A stretch of DNA of 64,000 bases from CAVRTM01 sp963696105 (GTDB lineage Bacteria > Actinomycetota > Actinomycetes > Actinomycetales > Dermatophilaceae): the NCBI GenBank assembly GCA_963696105.1, contig CAVOIP010000005.1, positions 1,302,001 to 1,366,000 of the forward strand. The letters are read 5' to 3'. A program made the translations under genes and the position numbers. The notes under the pieces were generated by a model, which did no database searches, was not told the origin of the DNA, and worked only from the letters and a program-made list of their open reading frames with translations. Of the stretch, positions 48,399-61,661 are shown piece after piece (the stretch's first letter is position 1; each line of letters starts with the position of its first letter).

Positions 48399-50853
48399 GG
48401 CGGGCTCCCCACCGGTCCCTGCGCCGCGCACCCGGACCGGCGCGCGCGTCGAGGTCGCCGACCTGACCTGGCGGCCGTTCGGGCGGGCCACCGCCGTCCT
48501 GCCCGGCATCAGCCTGCGGCTGGAGCCCGGTGAGCGCGTCCTGCTGGCGGGGCCGAGCGGGTCGGGCAAGTCGACCCTGCTGCGCGCGCTCGCGGGGGTC
48601 CTCACCACCACCGAGACCGGTGAGCTCACCGGCACGGTGACGGTCGACGGCTGCGCCCCCGGCGAGGGCGGCGCCTCCGTGGGCCTGCTCGTGCAGGACC
48701 CCGCCGACGCCGCGGTCGCCGGGCAGGCCGGCCGCGACGTGGCGTTCGGTCCGGAGAACCTCGGGCTGGAGCGGGACCGGATCTGGGCGACGGTCCGGGG
48801 CGCGCTCGCCGCGGTCCGTTTCCCGTACGGCGTCCACCACCCGGTCGGGGCGCTCTCCGGCGGGGAGGGGCAGCGGCTCGCGCTCGCCGGAGTGCTCGCG
48901 CTCGGTCCGCGCCTCGTCCTGCTCGACGAGCCCTCGGCGATGCTCGACCCCTCCACCGCCGCGGCGGTCCGCCGAACGGTCACCGACGCCGTACGCCGAA
49001 CCGGAGCGACCATGGTGCTGGTCGAGCACCGGCTCGAGGCGTGGGCCGGCGACGTGGACCGGATGGTCGTCCTCGACGCGGCCGGACGGGTCACCGCGGA
49101 CGGGCCCGTCGCCCCGACGCTCGAGGCTCGCGCCGGCGAGCTCGCCGCCCACGGCGTCTGGGTGCCCGGTGTCGATGCGCCCGCCCCTCTCGCGGTCCCG
49201 GCAGCGCTCTGCGCCCCGGTGCTGCGCCCCCCGTCGTCGGTCCCGGGGCTGGCCGCGGACGTCCGGGAACCGGGGCCGGAGTCCGGGTTCGCCGTCCACG
49301 CCGACGGCGTGGGGGTCGTGCGGAGGCCGGCCATGGGCCTGACGGCCGCCCGCGCGCCGCTGCCGCCGGTGCCCGCGCTCCGTGGCGTCGACGTCGCAGT
49401 CCGCGCCGGCGAGGTGCTCGCGGTCGTCGGCCCCAGCGGCGCCGGGAAGTCCACGCTCACGGCCCTGCTCGCCGGCGTGGAGGCCCCGACGAGCGGGGCG
49501 GTCGTGGCGGCGGACTGGCTCGCCGGTGGCGCCGGCGCCTCGCCGGGGCGGTGGACCTCCCCGGAGCTGGCGCGGCGGGTCGGCTGGGTGCCGCAGCAGG
49601 CCGAGCTCGCGGTCGTCTCCCGCACGGTGCGCGAGGACGTGCTCAGCACCAGCCGACTGCTCGGGCTCGACCTCGACGCCGCCGGCCGACGCGCCGACGC
49701 GCTGCTGGACGCCCTGGGGCTGGCGCACCTGGCCGGCACCGACCCCCACCGGCTCTCCGGCGGCGAGATGCGCCGGCTCGCATTGGCCGGCGCGGTCGCC
49801 CACGGGCCGGCTGTGCTGGTCCTCGACGAGCCGACCGTCGGCCAGGACCGGCTCACCTGGGCGGCCGTCGCGGGCGTCATCGCAGCGGCACGGTCCGCGG
49901 GCGTCGCCGTCGTCCTCGCGACCCATGACCCCTTGCTGGCCCGTCTCGCCGACCGCACCGTCCGCCTCGAGGGCGGCCGCGTGGTGTCGGCCGCGACGAC
50001 GCCCGCCGCGGCACCTCCCGCAGCCCCGTCCGCCGTGTCCGCGCCGGCCGCCGCGCCCACTCCCGCCGGTCCCGCTCCCCGTGTCTCCGCCAGGACACGC
50101 GGCCTCGCCGGTGCCTGCGGTCCCCTCTCCCTGCTCGCCGTGTCGGCGCTGCTCCTGGCCGGCTCGCTGTTCGTGCGCGACCTGCGCACCGCTCTTCTCG
50201 CGCTGGGCGTCGAGCTGCTGCTCGCTCCGGCGGTCCTCGGCCTGCGCCGCCCGTCCTCGGGGCGCGGCCGCCCGGCCGTCGGCCCCACCGCCAGGGCGAC
50301 CGCGCGCCGGCTCGCGCCCGGCGTCCTCGGTGTGCTGTCGGTCGCCTTCTCCAACTGGCTGCTCAGTCCGGGCCACGACGTGGCCGCCGGCGCGACCGCC
50401 GGGCTGAGGGTCGCGTTCTTCGTCGTACCCGGGGTGCTGCTCGCTGCCCGGGTCGACCCGTTCGTCCTCGGCGACCACCTCGGCCAGCGGCTGCGGCTGC
50501 CCGCGCGCCCGGTCGTCGCCGCGGTCGCGGCGCTCCAGCGGTTCGAGAGCCTGGACCAGCAGTGGCACCAGCTGCGTCGGACCCGCCGGGTCCGTGGCCT
50601 GGACGTGGGCCGGTCACCGCTGGCGCGGGCGCGGCAGGTCGGCGCGCTGACCGCTGGAGTGCTCGTGCAGTCGTTGCGCCAGGCCGGTCGGATGGCGGTG
50701 GCGATGGAGGCGCGGGGCTTCTCCACCCCACGCGCGCAGGGACGGCGGCGGACCTGGGCCGAGCCCGCGCCGTGGCGCCGCACCGACTCCCTCATGGTTG
50801 CGCTGGGGCTGGCCGTGGCCGCCGTACCGGCCCTGCTGTGGCTCGCGCGGTGA
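48376..50853 (+). CDS. ykoD: ECF transporter ABC-ABC-EcfT fusion (YkoD-YkoC)
   Basis: 825 residues from the GTG at 48376 (AGGAAG upstream); a GTG at 48340 is in frame. First ATPase about 20-290 with Walker A LLAGPSGSGKST and signature LSGGEGQRLALAG; second ATPase about 320-540 with VVGPSGAGKSTLTALLAG, QQAELAV, LSGGEMRRLALAG and LVLDEPTVGQDR. A Pro/Ala linker leads to the T component (about 580-825): membrane helices, then GLDVGRSPLARARQVGALTAGVLVQSLRQAGRMAVAMEARGF, with the Ala-Arg-Gly coupling motif. Energises YkoE. Fusion of both ATPases with the transmembrane subunit leaves a two-gene transporter. Confidence 0.93.
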   Translation: MRPPLPAEAGSPPVPAPRTRTGARVEVADLTWRPFGRATAVLPGISLRLEPGERVLLAGPSGSGKSTLLRALAGVLTTTETGELTGTVTVDGCAPGEGGASVGLLVQDPADAAVAGQAGRDVAFGPENLGLERDRIWATVRGALAAVRFPYGVHHPVGALSGGEGQRLALAGVLALGPRLVLLDEPSAMLDPSTAAAVRRTVTDAVRRTGATMVLVEHRLEAWAGDVDRMVVLDAAGRVTADGPVAPTLEARAGELAAHGVWVPGVDAPAPLAVPAALCAPVLRPPSSVPGLAADVREPGPESGFAVHADGVGVVRRPAMGLTAARAPLPPVPALRGVDVAVRAGEVLAVVGPSGAGKSTLTALLAGVEAPTSGAVVAADWLAGGAGASPGRWTSPELARRVGWVPQQAELAVVSRTVREDVLSTSRLLGLDLDAAGRRADALLDALGLAHLAGTDPHRLSGGEMRRLALAGAVAHGPAVLVLDEPTVGQDRLTWAAVAGVIAAARSAGVAVVLATHDPLLARLADRTVRLEGGRVVSAATTPAAAPPAAPSAVSAPAAAPTPAGPAPRVSARTRGLAGACGPLSLLAVSALLLAGSLFVRDLRTALLALGVELLLAPAVLGLRRPSSGRGRPAVGPTARATARRLAPGVLGVLSVAFSNWLLSPGHDVAAGATAGLRVAFFVVPGVLLAARVDPFVLGDHLGQRLRLPARPVVAAVAALQRFESLDQQWHQLRRTRRVRGLDVGRSPLARARQVGALTAGVLVQSLRQAGRMAVAMEARGFSTPRAQGRRRTWAEPAPWRRTDSLMVALGLAVAAVPALLWLAR

Positions 50854-50915
50854 GCCGTCGGCCGTGCCGCGTCACCGGCACGCCTCGTCCGGTGACCACG
50901 ATGTTTCCCCGCAGG

Positions 50916-50921
50916 TAATGT
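50916..50921 (+). promoter_or_regulatory. -10 hexamer for the acyl-CoA ligase gene
   Basis: TAATGT followed by CAGCGC and the GTG at 50928. The 6-nt spacing without a ribosome binding site indicates a leaderless GTG-start mRNA. Confidence 0.55.
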
Positions 50922-50927
50922 CAGCGC

Positions 50928-52751
50928 GTGCCTGGAACGACTGAGACCGCCGCGACCCCCGGAACCCACTGGTGGCGGAGCGACACCCCGCCCGCCAACC
51001 TGGCCGACATCGTCGCGGAGAACGCGCGGCGCACGCCCGACCGGGTGGTGCTCAACCGGCGGGAGGGTGCGACGTGGCTGCCGGTCACCGCGGCCGCGTT
51101 CGCCGAGGAGGTGGACCGGCTCGCGCTCGGCTTCGTCGCCGCCGGCGTCCGCCCGGGTGACCGGGTGGGGCTGATGGCGAGGACCCGCTACGAGTGGACG
51201 CTGGTCGACGTCGCGCTCTGGACGGCGGGCGCCGTCACCGTGCCGGTCTACGAGACGTCCTCCGCGGAGCAGCTGCGCTGGATCCTGGCCGACTCCGGGG
51301 CCGTCGGCGTCGTGCTGGAGTCACGGGGGCACGTCGCGATGCTGGCCGGGATCGCGCCGGAGCTGCCCGATCTGCAGAGCTCCTGGACGATCGACGACGT
51401 CCCGGGTCAGCGCACCCTGAGCCAGCTCGTCGCCGACGGGCGGGGCCAGGACCGGGCCGAGCTGACCCGCCGGCGGGCGGCCATGACGCCCGGCACGCTG
51501 GCGACGATCATCTACACCTCAGGCACCACCGGCCGCCCCAAGGGCTGCGAGCTGACCCACGGCAACTTCCTGGCCGAGGTCTTCAGCGCGATCGACTTCC
51601 TGCCCGAGCTGTTCGAGGAGGAGGACGGCGCAACGCTGCTGTTCCTGCCGCTGGCGCACGTGTTCGGGCGGATGATCCAGGTCGCCGTCCTGCTGGCCGG
51701 GGTGCGCACCGGGCACAGCGACATCGCGCGGATCTCCAAGGACCTCCCGACGTTCCGGCCCACCTTCGTCCTCGCGGTGCCCCGGGTGTTCGAGCGGATC
51801 TACGACACCGCGCAGCGCAAGGCCGCCGCCGGTGGCAAGGAGCGCATCTTCGCCATGGCGACGGACACGGCCATCGCCTACAGCCAGGCCCTGGAGAAGG
51901 GCGGCGCCAGCCTGCTGCTGCGCGGCCGCCGGGCCGTGTTCGACCGGCTCGTCTACGGCAAGGTCAAGGAGGCCTTCGGCGGGCAGCTGCGCTGGGCGGT
52001 CTCCGGCGGCGCGCCGCTCGGCGCCCGGCTCGGGCACTTCTTCCGCGGCGTCGGCGTGACCGTCCTGGAGGGCTACGGGCTGACCGAGACCACCGCCGCC
52101 ACGACCGTCAACACCCGCTCCGGCACCCGCATCGGCACGGTCGGCCGCCCGCTGCCCGGCTTCGAGGTCCGCATCGCCGACGACGGCGTGATCCAGGTCC
52201 GCGGCGGTCACGTGTTCTCCGGGTACTGGCGCAACCCGGTGGCCACCGCGGCGGCGCTGGATGCGGACGGCTGGTTCGACACCGGCGACCTCGGCTCGTT
52301 CGAGGACGGCTACCTGACGATCACCGGGCGCGCCAAGGAGATCCTCGTGACCTCCTCGGGCAAGAACGTGTCCCCGGCGCCGCTGGAGGACGTGCTCCGC
52401 GGGCACGCCCTGGTCAGCCAGGCGGTCGTGGTCGGTGACGCCCGCCCGGCGATCGGCGCGCTGGTCACGCTCGACCCGGAGTCGGTCGAGGCGTGGCTGC
52501 GGGACTCCCAGCGGCCGCCGACCCCGGTCGCGGAGCTCGTGGAGGATCCGGAGGTGCTCAGGCACGTGCAGGCGGCGGTCGACGCGGCCAACGCGACGGT
52601 GTCCTCGGCCGAGGGGATCAAGCGGTTCCGGATCCTCCCGGTCGACCTGACCGAGGCCAGCGGGCACCTGACCCCGACCCTGAAGATCAAGCGCAACGTC
52701 GTGCTCAAGGACTTCGCGGCCGACCTCGAGGCCCTGTACGCCAAGCGCTGA
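50928..52751 (+). CDS. long-chain fatty-acyl-CoA ligase (FadD15-like)
   Basis: 607 residues from the GTG at 50928. AMP-binding enzyme: P-loop TIIYTSGTTGRPKGCELTHGN near residue 197, LPLAHVFGRM, the acyl-pocket and GYGLTETTAATTVN motif near 380, WFDTGDLGSFEDGYLTITGRAKEILVTSSGKNVSPAPLED, and a C-terminal catalytic lysine region (LTPTLKIKRNVV). Activates long-chain fatty acids as acyl-AMP then acyl-CoA. Normal length. Monocistronic, between the thiamine transporter and the dnaK operon. Confidence 0.92.
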   Translation: MPGTTETAATPGTHWWRSDTPPANLADIVAENARRTPDRVVLNRREGATWLPVTAAAFAEEVDRLALGFVAAGVRPGDRVGLMARTRYEWTLVDVALWTAGAVTVPVYETSSAEQLRWILADSGAVGVVLESRGHVAMLAGIAPELPDLQSSWTIDDVPGQRTLSQLVADGRGQDRAELTRRRAAMTPGTLATIIYTSGTTGRPKGCELTHGNFLAEVFSAIDFLPELFEEEDGATLLFLPLAHVFGRMIQVAVLLAGVRTGHSDIARISKDLPTFRPTFVLAVPRVFERIYDTAQRKAAAGGKERIFAMATDTAIAYSQALEKGGASLLLRGRRAVFDRLVYGKVKEAFGGQLRWAVSGGAPLGARLGHFFRGVGVTVLEGYGLTETTAATTVNTRSGTRIGTVGRPLPGFEVRIADDGVIQVRGGHVFSGYWRNPVATAAALDADGWFDTGDLGSFEDGYLTITGRAKEILVTSSGKNVSPAPLEDVLRGHALVSQAVVVGDARPAIGALVTLDPESVEAWLRDSQRPPTPVAELVEDPEVLRHVQAAVDAANATVSSAEGIKRFRILPVDLTEASGHLTPTLKIKRNVVLKDFAADLEALYAKR

Positions 52752-52833
52752 ACCGCACGTGGCGGGGCCGGCCGGCGGCCGGCCCCGTCCCGAAGTCGGC
52801 TGCCCAGCCGGGAACAAGAGGCGCCCCGCCGAA

Positions 52834-52854
52834 GTTGAGCCAGGTGAGCGCAAG
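52834..52854. promoter_or_regulatory. HAIR-like HspR box upstream of dnaK
   Basis: GTTGAGC-N7-GCGCAAG, 10 of 14 matches to the CTTGAGT-N7-ACTCAAG HAIR consensus. TTGACA at 52871 may be the -35. The left half-site is the same as in the clpB box at 57779. Confidence 0.65.
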
Positions 52855-52941
52855 TTTGCGGAGTGCGGGTTTGACAAGTCGAGCCCGCCGTCGCAGATTG
52901 TGCGTCGGACCTGAACACCTCAACACCAGTGGGAGATCACC

Positions 52942-54839
<1,898 letters not shown>

Positions 54840-54843
<4 letters not shown>

Positions 54844-55535
54844 CCCAGCACGACGACAGCACGGCCACCGGGCCGGCGGGGCAGCGCCCCGACGGCCCGC
54901 CCGAGCCGGTGGTCCGCGACAAGCGGCGGCTCGACCCCGAGACCGGCCAGGTGCGCCCTGCCCAGGACGCGCCCCGCGGCGAGGCCGAGGTGGCGGACTA
55001 CTCCGCCGCCCCGGCCGCGGAGGAAGCCGGCACCCCGGGCGAGCCGTCGGCCCCGGCCGGCGCGGAGGGCGCCGGGGCGCCCGCCGACGGCGGGAGCGTC
55101 CACCCGGACACCACCCTGGCCGTCGAGCGGCTCCGCGACCTGCAGCGCCTGCAGGCCGAGTACGTCAACTACAAGCGGCGGGTCGACCGTGACCGCGAGG
55201 TCCACCGCGACGTGGCCGTCGGCAGCGTCATCGAGGCGATGCTCCCGGTGCTGGACGACATCCACCTGGCGCGCCAGCACGGCGACCTCGAGGGTGGCCC
55301 GTTCGCGGCCATCGCCGACAAGCTCGAGGGCGTGCTGTCCAAGTTCGGGGTCGTGCGATTCGGCGAGCCCGGCGAGGCGTTCGACCCGACGCACCACGAG
55401 GCGCTGATGCACGTCGAGGCCGAGCTGGCCGAGGGCACCGAGGCCACCACGGTCGTCCAGGTGCTGCAGCCCGGCTACCGGATCGGCGAGCGCGTGATCC
55501 GCGCGGCGCGGGTCGCGGTTGCCGACCCGCAGTAG
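54840..55535 (+). CDS. grpE: nucleotide exchange factor GrpE
   Basis: 231 residues from a GTG at 54840, overlapping the dnaK stop (GTGA). A long acidic, Pro/Ala-rich N-terminal tail (~90 residues) precedes the helical GrpE core: LRDLQRLQAEYVNYKRRVDRDREVHRDVAVGSVIEAMLPVLDDIHLARQ, then the beta domain FGVVRFGEPGEAFDPTHHEALMHVE and VVQVLQPGYRIGERVIRAARVAVA. Releases ADP from DnaK. Two hairpins follow before dnaJ. Confidence 0.95.
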
Positions 55536-55552
55536 CTCCGGCGCGAGAGAAT

Positions 55553-55584
55553 GACGTGCCGGGTGCTGCGGCACCCGGCACGTC
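55553..55584 (+). terminator. perfect 14-bp hairpin after grpE
   Basis: GACGTGCCGGGTGC-TGCG-GCACCCGGCACGTC: 14 consecutive pairs and a 4-nt loop. No T-run. Within the dnaK operon, so more likely an attenuator or RNA-processing and stability element than a full stop. Confidence 0.75.
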
Positions 55585-55602
55585 GTCCTCCGCCCGCATC
55601 CT

Positions 55603-55636
55603 GCGGGCCCTGCACGGTCCCACCCGCAGGGCCCGC
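55603..55636 (+). terminator. second hairpin upstream of dnaJ
   Basis: GCGGGCCCTGC and GCAGGGCCCGC arms (11 perfect pairs) with a 12-nt loop, 18 nt after the first hairpin and 29 nt before the dnaJ ATG. Confidence 0.7.
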
Positions 55637-55665
55637 ACCACCGACCAAGAACAGGAGGGACGCCG

Positions 55666-56700
55666 ATGGCCAGCCAGGACTGGTTCGAGAAGGACTTCTA
55701 CGCGATCCTCGGCGTCCCCACCGACGCCGACGCCGCGGCGATCAAGAAGGCCTACCGCAAGCTCGCGCGCACCCTCCACCCCGACGCCAAGCCGGGGGAC
55801 GCCGCCGCCGAGCAGCGGTTCAAGGAGATCGGCGAGGCCTACGCGGTGCTGTCCGACCCCGAGGAGCGCAGGCAGTACGACGCCATCCGCTCGATGAGCC
55901 ATGGCGGCGCCCGCTTCACCGCCGGCGGCCCCGGTGGCGGCGGTGGCGCGGCTGGCTTCGAGGACCTCTTCGGGGGACTGTTCGGCCAGGGCGCAGGTGC
56001 CGGGCCCGGCAACGTCCGCTACACCACCACCGGTGGCGGCGCCGGCCAGCCCAACCTCGAGGACCTGCTGGGGATGTTCGGCCAGGGCGGGGCGGCCCCG
56101 TCCCGCGGCGGTGGGGGCTTCGGCGGCTTCGGTGCACCTCCCGGACCGCGTCGCGGCGCCGACGTCACCGCCCGCACCACACTCAGCTTCCGCCAGGCGG
56201 TCGACGGCGACACCATCACCCTCGGTGTCGACGGCTCCCGCGTCACCACCCGCGTACCGCCCGGCGTCAAGGACGGCCAGACCATCCGGCTGCGCGGCAA
56301 GGGCGCCCCGGGCGACCAGGGCGCCCCGGCGGGCGACCTGCTGCTCACCGTCCGCGTCGAGCCGCACCCCGTCTTCGGCCGCGAGGGGCACCACCTCACC
56401 GTCGACCTCCCCGTCACCTTCGCCGAGGCGGCCCTGGGGGCCACCGTGTCCGTGCCGACGCTGTCCGGCGACCCGGTCAAGGTGCGCATCGCCCCCGGCA
56501 CCCCGAGCGGGCGGGTGCTGCGCGTCAAGGGCCGCGGCATCGCCGAGAAGTCCGGGCACGGCGACCTGCTGGCCAAGGTCCAGGTCGTCGTACCGCACCG
56601 GCTCTCGGACGCCGCGCGCTCGGCGGTCGAGACGCTGCGCGACGAGGAGGCCGGGGCCGACCCCCGCGCCGACCTGTTCGCCCGGGTCCGGCGGGGATGA
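55666..56700 (+). CDS. dnaJ: DnaJ/CbpA-type co-chaperone without zinc finger
   Basis: 344 residues from the ATG at 55666 with AGGAGG upstream. J domain (8-72) with LHPD at residues 37-40. A Gly/Phe-rich region covers about 85-170. The cysteine zinc-finger repeats (CxxCxGxG) of type A DnaJ are absent; the C-terminal substrate domain starts at about 175 (DVTARTTLSFRQAVDGDTITLG, and VRVEPHPVFGREGHHLTVDLPVTFAEAALGATVSVPTL). It is thus DnaJ1/CbpA-like. Stimulates DnaK ATPase. Third gene of the operon; ATGA overlap with hspR. Confidence 0.92.
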   Translation: MASQDWFEKDFYAILGVPTDADAAAIKKAYRKLARTLHPDAKPGDAAAEQRFKEIGEAYAVLSDPEERRQYDAIRSMSHGGARFTAGGPGGGGGAAGFEDLFGGLFGQGAGAGPGNVRYTTTGGGAGQPNLEDLLGMFGQGGAAPSRGGGGFGGFGAPPGPRRGADVTARTTLSFRQAVDGDTITLGVDGSRVTTRVPPGVKDGQTIRLRGKGAPGDQGAPAGDLLLTVRVEPHPVFGREGHHLTVDLPVTFAEAALGATVSVPTLSGDPVKVRIAPGTPSGRVLRVKGRGIAEKSGHGDLLAKVQVVVPHRLSDAARSAVETLRDEEAGADPRADLFARVRRG

Positions 56701-57158
56701 GCGCCATGGGCACCGTCGGGGGCTTCACGCCGCGTGACGAGGACCCGGTGTTCGTCATCTCCGTCGCGGCCCAGCTTGCCGGCATGCACGCGCAGACCCT
56801 GCGTCAGTACGACCGTCTCGGCCTCGTCTCGCCCTCCCGCACCCGCGGGGGCGGCCGACGCTACTCCGCCCGCGACGTGGCCAGGCTGCGCGAGGTGCAG
56901 CGCCTGTCCCAGGACGAGGGCGTCAGCCTGGCCGGCATCCAGCGCATCCTCGACCTCGAGAACCAGGTGTCGGCGCTGCAGGCCCGCGTCGGGGAGCTCT
57001 CCGTCGAGCTCGAGCGCACCCGCGCCGTCCTGGGCTCCGGGACCCGCGTCTTCGCGGCCGGCCGCGCCGGTGACGTCGTGGCGGTCCGTGCCGGGCAGCG
57101 GCCCTCGCGCAGCACCAGCCGGTCGCAGTCCCTGGTCGTCTGGCGCCCCGGCAGCTGA
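56697..57158 (+). CDS. hspR: heat shock repressor HspR (MerR family)
   Basis: 153 residues from the ATG at 56697 in ATGA. MerR-type HTH (about 17-80): FVISVAAQLAGMHAQTLRQYDRLGLVSPSRTRGGGRRYSARDVARLREVQRLSQDEGVSLAGIQRILDLE, followed by a short coiled coil (LQARVGELSVELERTRAVL). This is HspR, which with DnaK as co-repressor binds HAIR boxes. Boxes are present at dnaK (52834) and clpB (57778), so it likely closes a feedback loop on both. A second ATG, 9 nt downstream, is possible. Confidence 0.95.
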   Translation: MSAMGTVGGFTPRDEDPVFVISVAAQLAGMHAQTLRQYDRLGLVSPSRTRGGGRRYSARDVARLREVQRLSQDEGVSLAGIQRILDLENQVSALQARVGELSVELERTRAVLGSGTRVFAAGRAGDVVAVRAGQRPSRSTSRSQSLVVWRPGS

Positions 57159-57175
57159 GCCCGGTGTCGCAGGGG

Positions 57176-57703
57176 TCAGGCCAGCGCCGCGGCGAACGCG
57201 TCCAGCAGCGTGCGGCCGAACAGCACGAACCGCACCAGCGCCAGCTGCTCCAGGTCGGGCGAGGTCCGCACCGCGGAGACCGCGACCTCGGCCACGTCCC
57301 CGGCGCTCCACCCGTAGGCCCCGGCGCTGACGGCCGGAAGGGCCAGCGACCGCGCCCCGACGGCGGCGGCCTGCGCCAGGCACGCCGCGTAGCAGGCGGC
57401 CAGCAGATCCGGGTCGGTCTCTCCCGCGTGCCGGTTGGGCCCGACGGTGTGGATCACCCAGCGTGCCGGCAACCGGCCCGCCCCGGTGGTGACCGCCGCA
57501 CCGACCGGCAGGCCGTGCGGGTACGCCGTGCGCCGCACCTCCCGGCACTCCGCCAGCAGGGCCGGACCGGCGGCCCGGTGGATCGCGCCGTCGACCCCGC
57601 CGCCGCCGAGCAGTCCGGAGTTGGCGGCGTTGACGATGGCGTCCACCCGCTGGGTCGTGATGTCGCCGAGGACCGCCTCGAGCACGGGCGGACGTGGCTG
57701 CAT
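57176..57703 (-). CDS. macrodomain protein (ADP-ribose/O-acetyl-ADP-ribose hydrolase type)
   Basis: 175 residues from the ATG at 57703, supported by TACGGT 6 nt upstream (leaderless). Macrodomain motifs: VLEAVLGDITTQRVDAIVNAANSGLLGGGGVDGAIHRAAG, then GAAVTTGAGRLPARWVIHTVGP and SLALPAVSAGAYGWSAGDVAEVAV. Matches YmdB-like proteins that hydrolyse O-acetyl-ADP-ribose or remove ADP-ribose from targets. Located between hspR and clpB on the other strand, so the heat-shock genes are not one transcript. Confidence 0.93.
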   Translation of the reverse strand: MQPRPPVLEAVLGDITTQRVDAIVNAANSGLLGGGGVDGAIHRAAGPALLAECREVRRTAYPHGLPVGAAVTTGAGRLPARWVIHTVGPNRHAGETDPDLLAACYAACLAQAAAVGARSLALPAVSAGAYGWSAGDVAEVAVSAVRTSPDLEQLALVRFVLFGRTLLDAFAAALA

Positions 57704-57777
57704 GCCCACACCGTACGACGCCGTCGCCCCTCGCGCTCCGGAGGACGTCCGGGGCCCAACGGCCCTGTCCACCTCGG

Positions 57778-57800
57778 AGTTGAGCGGAATAGACTCAACT
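57778..57800. promoter_or_regulatory. HAIR (HspR) operator upstream of clpB
   Basis: AGTTGAG-N9-CTCAACT is a perfect 7+7 inverted repeat, and within it GTTGAGC-N7-ACTCAAC fits the HAIR consensus at 12 or more positions. It lies 53 nt upstream of the clpB ATG. Stronger match than the dnaK box. Confidence 0.88.
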
Positions 57801-57852
57801 TTCACCGGTGTTGCACCGGGCAGCGACCACCCGCCCATCCCGAAGGAGCTCC

Positions 57853-60441
<2,589 letters not shown>

Positions 60442-60460
60442 CCGGCACCTGCTGCACCGA

Positions 60461-60498
60461 CGAGGCCGCCTGCACCCGCGAGGGTGTGGGCGGCCTCG
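60461..60498 (+). terminator. terminator hairpin after clpB
   Basis: CGAGGCCGCC and GGCGGCCTCG form ten perfect pairs, and the loop holds a further CACCC-GCGA-GGGTG stem. It starts 20 nt after the clpB stop and 20 nt before the next gene. No T-run, as usual in this genome. Confidence 0.8.
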
Positions 60499-60517
60499 CG
60501 GTGGGTACGGCGCCGTC

Positions 60518-60934
60518 ATGGCTGACTTCGAGAAGTCCACGACCGTCGACATCGCACCCGCCGAGCTGTTCGGCTACCTCTCGGACGTGCGCAACCTCCC
60601 GGCGTACATGCCGCGGCTGACGTCCGCCCGCCCGCAGGCCGACGGAAAGGTCGACGTGACCGCGCACATCGATCCCGCGGGCGGCCCCGAGCAGGACGTC
60701 GAGGGCGAGGCGTGGGTCAAGGTCAAGCACGAGGGACGCACCCTGCAGTGGGGCGCGCCGGGCCCGCACGACTACCACGGTGAGCTGGACGTCGACCCCG
60801 GCCCGGCCGAGGGCACCTCGACGCTGACCGTCCGGCTGCACACCGAGCGTGCCGAGGGCGACGACGTCGACCGTGGTGTGCAGGAGACCGTGGACGGCAT
60901 CAAGCGGGCCGTCGAGGAGCACGCAAAGCGCTGA
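60518..60934 (+). CDS. SRPBCC (START-like) superfamily protein
   Basis: 138 residues from the ATG at 60518. Starts FEKSTTVDIAPAELFGYLSDVRNLPAYMPRLTSA, the usual SRPBCC opening, followed by EGEAWVKVKHEGRTLQWG and DVDPGPAEGTSTLTVRLHTE and a C-terminal helix (GVQETVDGIKRAVEEHAKR). Such proteins bind hydrophobic ligands or act as cyclases or lipid-transfer modules; the ligand is unknown. Single gene. Confidence 0.85.
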   Translation: MADFEKSTTVDIAPAELFGYLSDVRNLPAYMPRLTSARPQADGKVDVTAHIDPAGGPEQDVEGEAWVKVKHEGRTLQWGAPGPHDYHGELDVDPGPAEGTSTLTVRLHTERAEGDDVDRGVQETVDGIKRAVEEHAKR

Positions 60935-60962
60935 CGTCGGCCGCTCGCCCGTACCGGCGGGA

Positions 60963-60968
60963 TAGGTT
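60963..60968 (+). promoter_or_regulatory. -10 hexamer for lprG
   Basis: TAGGTT, CGGCAC, then the ATG at 60975. The same TAGGTTnGGCACATG string precedes the M20 gene at 35391. Leaderless mRNA expected. Confidence 0.6.
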
Positions 60969-60974
60969 CGGCAC

Positions 60975-61661
60975 ATGCGCCTTCGCAGCCTGACCGCCGG
61001 TATGACGCTGCTGGTCGCGCTGACGGCGTGCACCGGCGGCTCGCCGGCCGGGACCGCGGCGACACCTCCCGAGCGGCTCGCTGCGGCCAAGGCGGCGATG
61101 GACCGGGCGGGCTCGGTCCACCTGGTCCTGACGTCGCGGGACATCCCCTCCTCCGCCGGTGGCGTCCTCGGCGCTGACGGTGTCGGCACGCACGCCCCCG
61201 CGTTCAAGGGGACCCTGGACGCCCGTCTCGCCGGGGTGCAGGCCTCGGTCGACGTCGTCTCGGTCGGGTCCGCGCTCTACCTCAAGCTCCCGTTCAGCAG
61301 CCAGTTCGTGCGCGCCGACCCGGCGAAGTACAACGCGCCCGACCCCTCCCGCCTCTTCGCCGCACAGGGCGGCCTCAGCTCGCTGCTGACCAGCACCACG
61401 GGTCCGAAGCTGGGGGACAGGACGCGCAGCGGCTCCAGCGTCCTGCAGACCGTCAGCGGCTCACTACCCGGCCGCGCGCTCGCCGGCCTCCTCGCGATCG
61501 GCGAGCCCGACGCCACGTTCACCGCGACCTACGGCCTGACCGACCCGGGCAACCAGCTACGCACCGTGACGCTGACCGGGCCCTTCTTCCGCGGGTCCAC
61601 CTCGACGTACACCGTGACCCTCGACCGTTACGGCGACCCGGTTGAGATCCGCAAGCCCTAG
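60975..61661 (+). CDS. lprG: LprG/LppX family lipoprotein
   Basis: 228 residues from the ATG at 60975. Lipoprotein signal peptide (RLRSLTAGMTLLVALTAC, lipidated C19). The mature part matches the LppX_LprAFG fold: RAGSVHLVLTSRDIP, GTLDARLAGVQASVDVVSVGSALYLKLPFSSQFVRADPAKY and LTGPFFRGSTSTYTVTLDRYGDPVEIRKP. LprG binds triacylated lipids in a hydrophobic cavity and hands them outward. It overlaps the MFS gene by 20 nt, the same pair as mycobacterial lprG-Rv1410c. Confidence 0.92.
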   Translation: MRLRSLTAGMTLLVALTACTGGSPAGTAATPPERLAAAKAAMDRAGSVHLVLTSRDIPSSAGGVLGADGVGTHAPAFKGTLDARLAGVQASVDVVSVGSALYLKLPFSSQFVRADPAKYNAPDPSRLFAAQGGLSSLLTSTTGPKLGDRTRSGSSVLQTVSGSLPGRALAGLLAIGEPDATFTATYGLTDPGNQLRTVTLTGPFFRGSTSTYTVTLDRYGDPVEIRKP

